A DNA stretch of 13,786 nucleotides from Boseongicola sp. SB0675_bin_26 (GTDB lineage: Bacteria > Pseudomonadota > Alphaproteobacteria > Rhodobacterales > Rhodobacteraceae), in NCBI GenBank assembly GCA_009843725.1, contig VYCX01000002.1:1-13786 (forward strand). Reading direction: 5' to 3'. The position numbers and the translations under genes were made by a program. The notes beneath the pieces were generated by a model. The model was not told where the DNA came from, searched no databases, and worked only from the letters and a program-made list of their open reading frames with translations. Below, piece by piece: positions 7,074 through 13,786 of the stretch; within the stretch, counting starts at the first letter, position 1; each line of letters begins with the position of its first letter.

Positions 7074-7571
7074 TCATGCCTTGCGGCCAGATTTCGGAGA
7101 GAGCTGATAGGTCAGCCACTCGGTCCTTTCGGCAACGGAATCGTAGAGCTGTTGTGCCTGACGGTTATCCTGCGCCGTCATCCAGCGCACAAAGTCCCAG
7201 CCTGCCCTCTCCGCAAGCACGGAAGTCGCTTCAATCAAACGGCGACCGACTCCGCGACCACGTTCGGCGGGCGCGACGAACAGATCGTCAAGAAAGCAGG
7301 CGGAGCCTCCCGTCAGCGTGCGGAAATAAGGACGAAAATGGGCAAAGCCTACAATCTGGCCATCTCTGACCGCTACCAGTCCACTTGTGGGGTGGTCTCC
7401 ATCCACTAGCCAGCCCCAGACTCGATCAAGGACGTTCTCGCTCAATTGCTGGTCATAGAAGTGGCCGTAACTGGCAAACAGCTTGCACCAGCCAGTTCGA
7501 TCCTGTTCCCGTACAGCCCGAATTTCGATTTCGACGGAATCCTCGGCCTGCACCGGTTCGTTGCGCATCAT
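7074..7571 (-). CDS. GNAT family N-acetyltransferase
   Basis: This 165-residue protein has the Gcn5-related acetyltransferase fold. A predicted helix region FASYGHFYDQQLSENVLDRVWGWL is followed by the core strand VAVRDGQIVGFAHF at 67-79, strand LDDLFVAP at 94-101, and the acetyl-CoA pyrophosphate motif ERGRGVGRRLI at 103-113 (Q/RxxGxG/A type). NRQAQQLYDS then gives the C-terminal helix with the usual tyrosine. Such enzymes acetylate amines of small molecules, peptides or antibiotics; the substrate cannot be read here. The ATG at 7571 has GAGGAGGG 8 nt upstream, the strongest ribosome site in the window, so the open frame further upstream is not used. It stands alone, divergent from the leuL-leuA unit. 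Confidence 0.92.
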   Translation of the reverse strand: MMRNEPVQAEDSVEIEIRAVREQDRTGWCKLFASYGHFYDQQLSENVLDRVWGWLVDGDHPTSGLVAVRDGQIVGFAHFRPYFRTLTGGSACFLDDLFVAPAERGRGVGRRLIEATSVLAERAGWDFVRWMTAQDNRQAQQLYDSVAERTEWLTYQLSPKSGRKA

Positions 7572-7806
7572 GAGAACCGCCCTCCTCGAAAAACGCCGCC
7601 TTGGCAATCCTGAGTCCCGGTTGTGGTAGGTGCTCCGGAAAAGGAAATCCACGCCAATCGACGCACATCGTGCCGGGATCAACACGGATGTCCCGCTCTG
7701 GCGGCCTCCTGCCGATGCGACAAGTCTTGCGCAGCACCTGCAAGGCAGGCCCGCATTTCGGCGACGCACGGCACAAGGTCTTTCGCTGACAGTGCGCAAC
7801 GAGCCT
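7572..7806. other. Intergenic region between divergent GNAT and leuL-leuA units
   Basis: No gene is supported on either strand. It must contain the promoter of the GNAT gene, but no clear -35/-10 pair stands out on the minus strand. The leuL promoter candidate begins at its right end. Confidence 0.4.
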
Positions 7807-7835
7807 TTGACACCCGCTCCCGCAGCGACTAACGT
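7807..7835 (+). promoter_or_regulatory. Candidate promoter of leuL-leuA
   Basis: A perfect -35 hexamer TTGACA at 7807-7812 is followed, after 17 nt, by TAACGT at 7830-7835 as a weak -10. Transcription would begin near 7842, within a few bases of the leuL ATG at 7844. The spacing is ideal for sigma70; the poor -10 is a reason for caution. Confidence 0.55.
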
Positions 7836-7843
7836 CCCCTTCC

Positions 7844-7918
7844 ATGAAACAGGCAAGCCATATCGCACATTCGCGTGCCGATCGTTTCGGCCTGCTTCTT
7901 CTCCTTAGCCGCCTCTGA
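7844..7918 (+). CDS. leuL: Leucine operon leader peptide
   Basis: This 24-residue peptide begins MKQASHIAHSRADRFG, continues LLLLL (codons CTG CTT CTT CTC CTT at 7892-7906) and ends SRL before TGA at 7916-7918. Five consecutive leucine codons, and six of the last eight, upstream of leuA are the mark of a ribosome-mediated attenuation sensor: scarce charged Leu-tRNA stalls the ribosome at these codons. The stop codon sits inside the 5' arm of a strong hairpin. No Shine-Dalgarno sequence precedes the ATG, and the likely transcription start is only about 2 nt upstream, so translation may be leaderless. Attenuators of this kind are known for amino-acid operons in proteobacteria. A small hairpin (GCCGA/TCGGC, 7877-7891) lies just before the Leu codons. 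Confidence 0.85.
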   Translation: MKQASHIAHSRADRFGLLLLLSRL

Positions 7919-7966
7919 GCGCGCCTTTCGGCGCGACCGCTCAGAGGATGTCCTCGCGCCGGAAAG
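7912..7966 (+). promoter_or_regulatory. leuA attenuator: two mutually exclusive hairpins
   Basis: Hairpin 1 pairs CCTCTGAGCG (7912-7921) with CGCTCAGAGG (7938-7947), a perfect 10-bp stem, with an inner CGCC/GGCG (7922-7925 with 7930-7933). Hairpin 2 pairs CTTTC-GGCGCGA (7925-7936) with TCGCGCC-G-GAAAG (7954-7966), 12 bp with one bulged G. They share 7925-7936, so only one can form. A ribosome terminating at the leuL stop would cover the 5' arm of hairpin 1 and let hairpin 2 form; one stalled on the Leu codons could leave more of that arm free. That is the usual antiterminator/terminator logic. No T-run follows hairpin 2, so the off state may not be intrinsic termination. Confidence 0.65.
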
Positions 7967-7984
7967 CAGACTAGGGAGAAAATC

Positions 7985-8176
7985 TTGCAAACGACCAATC
8001 TGGCGAAGGGGACGCCAAGCGCCACGCCCCGCATCAAGGCCATGGCCACCCCGAGGCGGCCCGTGCGCGCCATGCCGCCGGATCCGGCAAGCAGGGGTCC
8101 GGAGCGACGGAAGTCCGGGCGATTCGGGCCGGCACCCAGCGACATGCCAGCAATTCGAGGACAGGAAGATGGCTGA
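7985..8176 (+). CDS. Possible upstream ORF overlapping the leuA start
   Basis: This open frame of 63 codons starts with TTG, has AGGGAG 6 nt upstream at 7973-7978, and stops at 8174-8176, overlapping the leuA ATG (8169) by 8 nt in another frame. The product (MQTTNLAKGTPSATPRIKAM...) is rich in Pro, Arg and Lys and resembles no family I know. Third codon positions are G/C-rich in the first half and less so in the second. If translated, it could couple leuA translation to the leader state. Equally it may be chance in GC-rich DNA. Confidence 0.25.
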   Translation: MQTTNLAKGTPSATPRIKAMATPRRPVRAMPPDPASRGPERRKSGRFGPAPSDMPAIRGQEDG

Positions 8177-9737
8177 CAGCGAACACGTACTGATATTCGA
8201 CACCACGCTGCGAGATGGGGAACAAAGCCCCGGCGCGACCATGAGCCATGCCGAAAAGCTCGAAATCGCCGAGCTTCTTGACGAGATGGGCGTGGACATC
8301 ATCGAGGCAGGGTTTCCGATTGCCTCGGAGGGGGACTTCGAGGCCGTGAGCGAGATTTCCAGGCTTGCCCAAAGCGCAGTGATCTGCGGGCTGGCACGCG
8401 CGAACTTCCAGGACATCGACCGCTGCTGGGAGGCCGTGCGGAAGGCCAGACGGCCGCGGATCCATACATTCATCGGCACGTCCCCGCTGCATCGCGACAT
8501 CCCGAAGCTCTCGAAAGACGAGATGGCGGAACGAATCCACGATACCGTGACCCATGCGCGCAATCTCTGCGACAATGTCCAATGGTCGCCGATGGACGCG
8601 ACGCGGACCGAATGGGACTATCTCGCGCGTGTCGTCGAGATCGCGATCAAGGCGGGTGCCACAACGATCAATATCCCCGACACGGTCGGCTACACGGCAC
8701 CCCGCGAGAGCGCCGGACTGATCAAGCGGCTGATCAGGGAGGTGCCCGGGGCAGACGAAGTCATCTTCGCGACGCACTGCCACAACGACCTTGGCATGGC
8801 GACGGCGAACGCCCTGTCTGCCGTCGAGGGCGGCGCGCGGCAGATCGAATGCACAATCAACGGGCTGGGCGAACGGGCCGGCAACACCGCCCTCGAGGAA
8901 GTCGTGATGGCGATGCGCGTGCGCAGCGACATCTTGCCCTTCAAGACCGGCGTCGACACCACGAAACTGATCCATGTGTCGCGGCGCGTGGCAACCGTGT
9001 CCGGGTTTGCCGTTCAGTACAACAAGGCCATCGTCGGCAAGAACGCATTCGCTCACGAGAGCGGCATCCACCAGGACGGAATGCTGAAAAACGCCGAAAC
9101 GTTCGAGATCATGCGCCCGGAGGATGTCGGACTCTCGGAAACCAGCATCGTGATGGGCAAGCATTCGGGCCGCGCGGCACTCAAGTCAAAATTGAGGGAA
9201 TTGGGCTTTGATCCCGGAAACAATCAGTTGAATGACATCTTCGTGCGTTTCAAGGCACTCGCCGACCGCAAGAAGGAGGTCTTCGATGATGACCTGATCG
9301 CATTGATGAGGGACCAGGAAACCGGCGAAGTGAACGATCGCATAAAGGTCAAGTTTCTTCGGGTCATCTGCGGCACCGAAGCGCCACAGTCCGCCGACCT
9401 GATTCTCGAAATCGATGGTGAGGAGATGCGGGGCACCGCCCAGGGCGACGGGCCGGTCGACGCGACGTTCAACGCGGTCAAGAAGCTCTTTGCCCACAAG
9501 GCGAGGCTTCAGCTCTATCAAGTGCAGGCTGTGACCGAAGGCACGGACGCCCAAGCAACCGTCAGCGTGCGAATGGAAGAGGACGGTCTCATTGCCACCG
9601 GCCAGTCTGCGGACACGGACACGGTCGTGGCAAGCGCAAAGGCATATGTGAACGCGCTCAACCGGCTCCTTGTCCGGAGGCAGAGGGCCGGTCCCGATGC
9701 GGACATGAAGCGGGTGTCATACCGGGTCACCGGGTGA
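8169..9737 (+). CDS. leuA: 2-isopropylmalate synthase
   Basis: LeuA condenses 2-oxoisovalerate with acetyl-CoA, the committed step of leucine synthesis. The 522 residues have the DRE-TIM barrel with FDTTLRDGEQSPG at 10-22 (catalytic Arg15, metal Asp16), the metal histidines 203 and 205 in ATHCHNDLG, and NGLGERAGNT at 231-240. HESGIHQDG marks the start of the subdomains, and a C-terminal LeuA dimer domain of about 395-522 is expected to bind leucine for feedback inhibition. Full length matches the long bacterial form. The ATG at 8169 is preceded by GAGGACAGGAAG. Expression is probably controlled by the leuL attenuator, so leucine would act both at transcription and on the enzyme. leuB, leuC and leuD are not adjacent. 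It is convergent with the hydrolase gene. Confidence 0.97.
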   Translation: MADSEHVLIFDTTLRDGEQSPGATMSHAEKLEIAELLDEMGVDIIEAGFPIASEGDFEAVSEISRLAQSAVICGLARANFQDIDRCWEAVRKARRPRIHTFIGTSPLHRDIPKLSKDEMAERIHDTVTHARNLCDNVQWSPMDATRTEWDYLARVVEIAIKAGATTINIPDTVGYTAPRESAGLIKRLIREVPGADEVIFATHCHNDLGMATANALSAVEGGARQIECTINGLGERAGNTALEEVVMAMRVRSDILPFKTGVDTTKLIHVSRRVATVSGFAVQYNKAIVGKNAFAHESGIHQDGMLKNAETFEIMRPEDVGLSETSIVMGKHSGRAALKSKLRELGFDPGNNQLNDIFVRFKALADRKKEVFDDDLIALMRDQETGEVNDRIKVKFLRVICGTEAPQSADLILEIDGEEMRGTAQGDGPVDATFNAVKKLFAHKARLQLYQVQAVTEGTDAQATVSVRMEEDGLIATGQSADTDTVVASAKAYVNALNRLLVRRQRAGPDADMKRVSYRVTG

Positions 9738-9786
9738 CGCCCCGGAGCAGGGCGCTTCAGGAAGGGGCTTGCCGGGATCCGCGATC

Positions 9787-9802
9787 GGCGGCGTCCGCCG
9801 CC
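9787..9802. terminator. GC-rich hairpin between convergent leuA and hydrolase genes
   Basis: GGCGGC, loop GTCC, GCCGCC forms a symmetric stem directly at the hydrolase stop codon and 50 nt after the leuA stop. Its place between converging genes suggests bidirectional transcription slowing, but it lacks a T-run in either direction. Confidence 0.35.
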
Positions 9803-10734
9803 TAATGCGCTTCAAGAAACTGAACCGCGTCCGTCATGAAGCGCGTTCGTATCGCCGGCACCTCCATCATGACCTCATGCCTTGCACCCTCAATGACGCG
9901 GAGCCGCGCGGATGGCCATTTGGCGTGCATCCTGTGAATGGCGCTTGTCGACACGATCCGCTCGTCGCTGCCCAAGGCGGTCAAGACCGGAAGTTCAGGC
10001 CGAGGCATCCTTCCAAGCCAGCGATGTTCGGCGATTGCACTGCCAACCCATCCGGTCGAGGGGCCGCCAAGCACCAGGCCCGGCTCTTCCGTCAACTGGC
10101 GAGCCATGTGCGCGAACGTCTCCCGGTCGCGCGTAAGCAGGTTCGTGTCATATCCCGCCTCGATGACGTAATTGCCGGGACCGGAACCCGGCACATACCG
10201 GCGCTCGATGCCGAGAGGTCCCAAGAGATGCGGCAGGAAGACGGCCACTGGCCAGGAGAAGAACGGAATCTTGAACCCCCACATCGGAGCGGAGAACACC
10301 GCCTTCCTGACCGGCAATCCCTCGATCAGGGACCTCAACCCGATGCAACCGCCCATGGAGTGGGCGACGAGGAACCAGGGTTCGGGCATGCCGTCAGCTC
10401 GCGCCGTCGAGACCAGTTCGGCCACGTCCATCTGATAGTCCCGGAAGGATGCCACATGTCCGAGCCTTGCATCGTCCGCAAGCCGGTCCGAAAAGCCCTG
10501 TCCTCGCCAGTCGACCGTGGCGACAGCGTAGCCTGCCCCGTTCAGGTCACACGCGACCCGCCCGTACTTTTCGGCATATTCCGTCCGCCCCGGAAACAGG
10601 AGAACTGAGCCCTTCGTCCCGACAGCGCGCCACAGGACGACACGGATGCGGCGGCCGTCGCTGCAACGCCGCCAGAGGGCCCGAACGTCTTCGGGACCTT
10701 CCGCGAGATCGGCACGAAACGGTGCGTTCTCCAT
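9802..10734 (-). CDS. Alpha/beta hydrolase, lysophospholipase (PldB)-like
   Basis: This 310-residue serine hydrolase has no signal peptide. The order of motifs fits the monoacylglycerol lipase/lysophospholipase group: LLFPGRTEYAEKYG at 45-58 (oxyanion-hole region), VDWRGQGFSD at 74-83, nucleophile Ser126 in AHSMGG, acid Asp257 in ALGSDERIV, and His286 in EGARHEVMME. The cap region (about 150-230) is rich in aromatics and prolines. It probably cleaves lysophospholipids or other monoacyl esters; the exact substrate is unknown. The start ATG is 2 nt after the stop of the SCP2-like gene, so the two are cotranscribed. A lipid carrier beside a lipid-type hydrolase hints at acyl substrates, which is inference. 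Confidence 0.9.
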   Translation of the reverse strand: MENAPFRADLAEGPEDVRALWRRCSDGRRIRVVLWRAVGTKGSVLLFPGRTEYAEKYGRVACDLNGAGYAVATVDWRGQGFSDRLADDARLGHVASFRDYQMDVAELVSTARADGMPEPWFLVAHSMGGCIGLRSLIEGLPVRKAVFSAPMWGFKIPFFSWPVAVFLPHLLGPLGIERRYVPGSGPGNYVIEAGYDTNLLTRDRETFAHMARQLTEEPGLVLGGPSTGWVGSAIAEHRWLGRMPRPELPVLTALGSDERIVSTSAIHRMHAKWPSARLRVIEGARHEVMMEVPAIRTRFMTDAVQFLEAH

Positions 10735-10736
10735 GG

Positions 10737-11024
10737 TCAGGCCAGGGCCGGGACCAGCCTCATCGCAACGCCGATGTCTCCGTCGATCTTCAGTCTGCCG
10801 GACGCGAAGGCCGCCGTCGGATCCAGTTCGCCTTCGAGAATGTCACGGAACGTGCCGGCATCGGCCGTCATTGTCACTTCCGCCTCGTCGTCACCGGCCC
10901 GTGCACCTTCGTCATCCAGCAAGATCGAGCCTTCGTCCTCGATGACGAACTTCGCGGTTCCGTCGAATCCGCCGTCCAGCTTGGAATTCAGCATCGTGAC
11001 TGCCTCATCGATTACGTCGCTCAT
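10737..11024 (-). CDS. SCP2 sterol-binding domain protein
   Basis: This 95-residue stand-alone SCP2-like domain begins MSDVIDEAVTMLNSKLDGGFDGTAKF, continues with FVIEDEGSILLDDEG (beta strand pair) and DDEAEVTMTADAGTFRDILEGELDPTAAFASGRLKIDGDI, the most conserved block of the family. Such domains bind hydrophobic molecules such as fatty acids or acyl-CoA in a tunnel; bacterial single-domain forms are common in alphaproteobacteria and their ligands are mostly unknown. AGGA lies 8 nt before the ATG. It is first in a two-gene unit with the hydrolase (2-nt gap) and divergent from the TPR gene, with 64 nt between the two starts to hold both promoters. Confidence 0.9.
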   Translation of the reverse strand: MSDVIDEAVTMLNSKLDGGFDGTAKFVIEDEGSILLDDEGARAGDDEAEVTMTADAGTFRDILEGELDPTAAFASGRLKIDGDIGVAMRLVPALA

Positions 11025-11088
11025 GGGTCTTTCCTCACTTCAATGTGTTTGGGCTCGAATCTGCCCGCCGATGGGTTAGGATCAACAT

Positions 11089-11649
11089 ATGCGCCTAATC
11101 CGCCTGTACCTCAAATCCCCGGTTGCGGCCGTTGCCGCATGCCTCGCGCTGCTGTGCCCGGCAATTGCGGATGAAGCGGAACTTGATGCGCTTTTCGCGG
11201 GCTTGCAGAATGCAAACCCGGAAACCGTCCAGCAGATCGAGAAGCAGATATACCGGATCTGGTCGCAGTCGGGTTCGCCGGCAATGGACCTGCTGCTGGA
11301 GCGTGGACGCAAGGCGCATGCAGAAGGGGACTTCGGGCTTGCAATCGAGCACTTCTCCGCCCTGGTGGATCACGCGCCAGACTTTGCCGAAGGATACAAC
11401 GCGCGGGCCACGGCGTACTTTCAGACCGGTCGGTTCGGCCAGTCGCTGGCGGACATCCGGCAGACACTGAGGCTCAACCCAAGGCATTTCGGGGCGATAA
11501 GCGGGCTGGCAGCCATTCTCGAGCAGATTGGCCGCCCGGAAGACTCGCTCGAGGCATTGCGCGCAGTCGAGGAATTGAGCCCGCACCGTGAAGGGCTCTC
11601 GGATGCGATCTCGCGCCTCGAGCGAGAGGTCGAGGGCGAGGCGATCTAG
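11089..11649 (+). CDS. Exported TPR-repeat protein
   Basis: This 186-residue protein has an N-terminal signal peptide (MRLIRLYLK, hydrophobic core AAVAACLALLC, cleavage after AIA at 27), so it is periplasmic. Residues from about 70 onward carry tetratricopeptide helices: DLLLERGRKAHAEGDFGLAIEHFSALVDHAP, GYNARATAYFQTGRFGQSLADIRQTLRLNP and GAISGLAAILEQIGRPEDSLEALRAVEELSP, three units of about 34 residues. TPR units mediate protein contacts; the partner is unknown. AGGA 8 nt upstream supports the ATG. There is no lipobox cysteine in the right place. It is convergent with the Gfo/Idh gene (70 nt gap without a clear terminator). Confidence 0.9.
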   Translation: MRLIRLYLKSPVAAVAACLALLCPAIADEAELDALFAGLQNANPETVQQIEKQIYRIWSQSGSPAMDLLLERGRKAHAEGDFGLAIEHFSALVDHAPDFAEGYNARATAYFQTGRFGQSLADIRQTLRLNPRHFGAISGLAAILEQIGRPEDSLEALRAVEELSPHREGLSDAISRLEREVEGEAI

Positions 11650-11719
11650 GCGCACTTTGCATCCGTCCGATCCGGGCCGCGCATGCCAGGACTGGCCAGG
11701 CGGGCACGATGGCCGTCAT

Positions 11720-12778
11720 TCATCCGATGCCTTGACCGGAGCGCACGATCTCCTTGGTGCCGCCACTCTTCGCCGCCGCCTGGATTGCCTCTACCACCTC
11801 GATGTTGCGAAGGCCGTCCTCCCCCGTGACCAGCGGCGGCACGCCTGACAGGATGACGTCGAGAAAATGCTCGAATTGACGAGCCATCGGATCGTCATGC
11901 GCCACGGCGATTCGCTCGTGCGTGATCGGTGACCACCAACCCTCTGGTCCGGCATGGGTCCATACAGTGAGATCCGGAACCGAAAGGGCGCCCGTTGTTC
12001 CGGCGATCTGGTAGCAGAACTGGTCTGTCTGAGGGTAGATCGGGTTTTCGCCGGCCGTCAGTTCCCAGCTCCAAGGTGCCGACGTGGCATCGCAGACTGA
12101 CGCCGTGCCGAGCGCCCCTGAGGCGAATTCGAAGATCATCGCGCCTGTGTCCTCGACCTCAAGGCCGCGAACACTGCGCGCGCTCCTGGCCTGAACGGCC
12201 GTGATCGGTCCGCAGAAGTGCTGCAGCAGATCGATGTCATGAATCAGGTTGATGCAGATTGGCCCGCCCCCTGCCCTGACACGCCATTCGACATTGAAAT
12301 AGTCGTCGTGCTTGTTCAGCCAGAACATGGCATTGACGGCCACCACGCGACCGATGCGGCCGCCCTCGATCACGTCCCGCGCCAGCTCGGCAATGGGTGA
12401 ATGGCGACGATGGTGACCGACCAGCACGGGCACTCCAGTTGTCCGGGACGCCTGCACCAGCGACCTGGCCTCGGCGATGCCATCGGCCAACGGCTTTTCG
12501 ACCAACACCGGGACTCCGGCTTCCAGGCAAGCCCTGGCCAGCGGCAGATGCAGGTGATTCGGGGCGGCGACAATGGCGCCGTCCGGGCGCCCTGACCGCA
12601 GGTATTCGGCCAGGTCCGGATGCCAGTCCGCGCCATGTCTCTCGGCAATGCGGCCCGCGTCCGGATCGGGGTCGATGATCGCATCCAGCCGGGCGGATCC
12701 GGACACGATCTCGGCATGCGCACGTCCGACGAGGCCGGCACCAGCCACGGCGATCCGGGTCTCTGATCTCTTTGCCAA
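11720..12778 (-). CDS. Gfo/Idh/MocA family oxidoreductase
   Basis: This 352-residue NAD(P)-dependent sugar or polyol oxidoreductase has a Rossmann domain with GAGLVG at 13-18, the family motif VEKPLAD at 93-99, and GHHRRHSP at 121-128. The C-terminal alpha/beta domain has GGGPICINLIHDIDLLQHFCG at 170-190, with the catalytic His region. Oxidation or reduction of a cyclic polyol or sugar is expected; the substrate cannot be told. I chose the TTG at 12778 because GGAGG lies 6 nt upstream and it places the protein start ten residues before the Rossmann strand, as usual. The longer open frame upstream to 12946 contains no recognisable protein. It lies downstream of the rRNA operon on the same strand. 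Confidence 0.92.
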   Translation of the reverse strand: MAKRSETRIAVAGAGLVGRAHAEIVSGSARLDAIIDPDPDAGRIAERHGADWHPDLAEYLRSGRPDGAIVAAPNHLHLPLARACLEAGVPVLVEKPLADGIAEARSLVQASRTTGVPVLVGHHRRHSPIAELARDVIEGGRIGRVVAVNAMFWLNKHDDYFNVEWRVRAGGGPICINLIHDIDLLQHFCGPITAVQARSARSVRGLEVEDTGAMIFEFASGALGTASVCDATSAPWSWELTAGENPIYPQTDQFCYQIAGTTGALSVPDLTVWTHAGPEGWWSPITHERIAVAHDDPMARQFEHFLDVILSGVPPLVTGEDGLRNIEVVEAIQAAAKSGGTKEIVRSGQGIG

Positions 12779-13071
12779 GGTCGCCCTCCACCTGAAGAGG
12801 ATTCCGTCCGGCTTGCCGCCAGGAGCAGGTTCGACTTGAAATCCACGGCCGAACGGCATGCAAGCCCGGTTTCGTCCCGCCCGGAAGCCGTCCCCCGAGT
12901 TGGCCGTGCCGGAAGCCGGCGTGACGCGCGGCTGCCAGCGCCGCAACGCCTCGTGGCGCGAACGGCGCTTCGAGGGCGCACGCCCGATTCGCTGTTCCGG
13001 CAGGGGATTGCTGACCTCCGCGACGCGTTCGCCGCGCCATCGCCATAGAGATACGCTGAAAGCTCGTCAGG
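12779..13071. other. Spacer between 5S rRNA and the Gfo/Idh gene
   Basis: There is no gene I can support, and no tRNA: the tRNA-fMet that often follows 5S in related alphaproteobacteria is absent here. No hairpin with a T-run marks the end of the rRNA transcript. Open frames crossing it run into 5S rRNA or lack ribosome sites. The promoter of the oxidoreductase should be here but is not obvious. Confidence 0.45.
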
Positions 13072-13189
13072 CCTGGCAGCGACCTACTCTCCCACGCCTT
13101 AAGACGCAGTACCATCGGCGCTGCAGCACTTAACGACCGAGTTCGGGATGGGATCGGGTGTTTTGCATGCGCTATGACCACCAAGCCAG
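13072..13189 (-). rRNA. rrf: 5S ribosomal RNA
   Basis: On the minus strand the molecule starts near CTGGCTTGGTGGTCATAGC and contains CACCCGATCCCATCCCGAACTC, GCCGATGGTACTGCGTC and GGGAGAGTAGGTCGCTGCCAGG, all typical of alphaproteobacterial 5S. CTGGC at the 5' end pairs with GCCAG at the 3' end. Ends are accurate to a few bases. It follows 23S by about 60 nt. Confidence 0.95.
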
Positions 13190-13250
13190 AGGAACTTTCA
13201 GCATCCAAGTCAGGGGGCATGCTCCTGATCGAACCAGTCTGCTTCTGGAT
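13190..13250 (-). other. 23S-5S internal transcribed spacer
   Basis: This 61-nt spacer within the rRNA transcript contains a short stem (CAGGGG with CTCCTG, about 13212-13228) and GATCCAGAAGCAG near the 23S end. It would be removed during rRNA maturation. No tRNA is present. Confidence 0.7.

Positions 13251-13786
<536 letters not shown>

Noticed and set aside
6886..7107. Short plus-strand ORF after the MORN gene
   Set aside because: Arg/Cys-rich product, no ribosome site, and the end overlaps the GNAT gene.
7572..7868. N-terminal extension of the GNAT gene upstream of 7571
   Set aside because: The ATG at 7571 has a strong GAGGAGGG site, and the extension is Arg/Cys-rich without likeness to the family.
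11650..11719. Terminator between the TPR and Gfo/Idh genes
   Set aside because: Only a weak GCCA/TGGC stem at about 11685-11696 and no T-run.
12779..12946. Longer N-terminus for the Gfo/Idh protein
   Set aside because: The ATG at 12946 lacks a good ribosome site and the extra 56 residues match nothing; GGAGG precedes the TTG at 12778.
12779..13071. tRNA gene after 5S
   Set aside because: No cloverleaf, TTC-loop or anticodon stem could be found on either strand.

Overview
The window is GC-rich and fits an alphaproteobacterium, most likely of the Rhodobacterales. The basis is the character of the UvrC, LeuA, NadE and S49 peptidase sequences together with the 23S and 5S rRNA sequences. No phage, IS, plasmid or CRISPR sequence is visible. 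This is ordinary chromosome with several unusual details.

Left part (1-5197, all on the minus strand): an operon reads leftward from nadE (glutamine-dependent NAD+ synthase) through a soluble S49 peptidase, a 55-residue membrane/zinc-ribbon miniprotein and a CaCA-family Na+/Ca2+ antiporter to a pteridine-reductase-like SDR. The last four are almost fused: 4 nt between peptidase and miniprotein, 3 nt between miniprotein and antiporter, and a 4-nt ATGA overlap between antiporter and SDR. After a 285-nt AT-rich gap, uvrC starts and runs off the left edge. A short doubtful ORF overlaps the nadE start by 4 nt.

Middle (5198-9737): divergent from nadE is an exported protein made almost entirely of MORN repeats, 18 complete units of exactly 23 residues plus a partial one. 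Next is a minus-strand GNAT acetyltransferase. Then comes the clearest regulatory element, a leucine leader peptide (leuL, 24 codons, five consecutive Leu codons) with a TTGACA-type promoter so close to its ATG that the transcript may be nearly leaderless. It is followed by two mutually exclusive hairpins and, 250 nt further on, by leuA (2-isopropylmalate synthase). This has the layout of ribosome-mediated attenuation, but no U-tract terminator is visible.

Right part (9738-13786): on the minus strand an SCP2-like protein and a lysophospholipase-type alpha/beta hydrolase form a two-gene unit, divergent from an exported TPR protein. A Gfo/Idh/MocA oxidoreductase with a TTG start follows on the minus strand. 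The window closes with the distal end of a ribosomal RNA operon, also on the minus strand: 5S rRNA and the last ~535 nt of 23S rRNA.

The candidates most worth pursuing are the leuL leader/attenuator, the MORN superrepeat with its phase break, and the compact operon that joins NAD+ synthesis, proteolysis, ion exchange and pterin chemistry. I see no wholly new multi-gene system.
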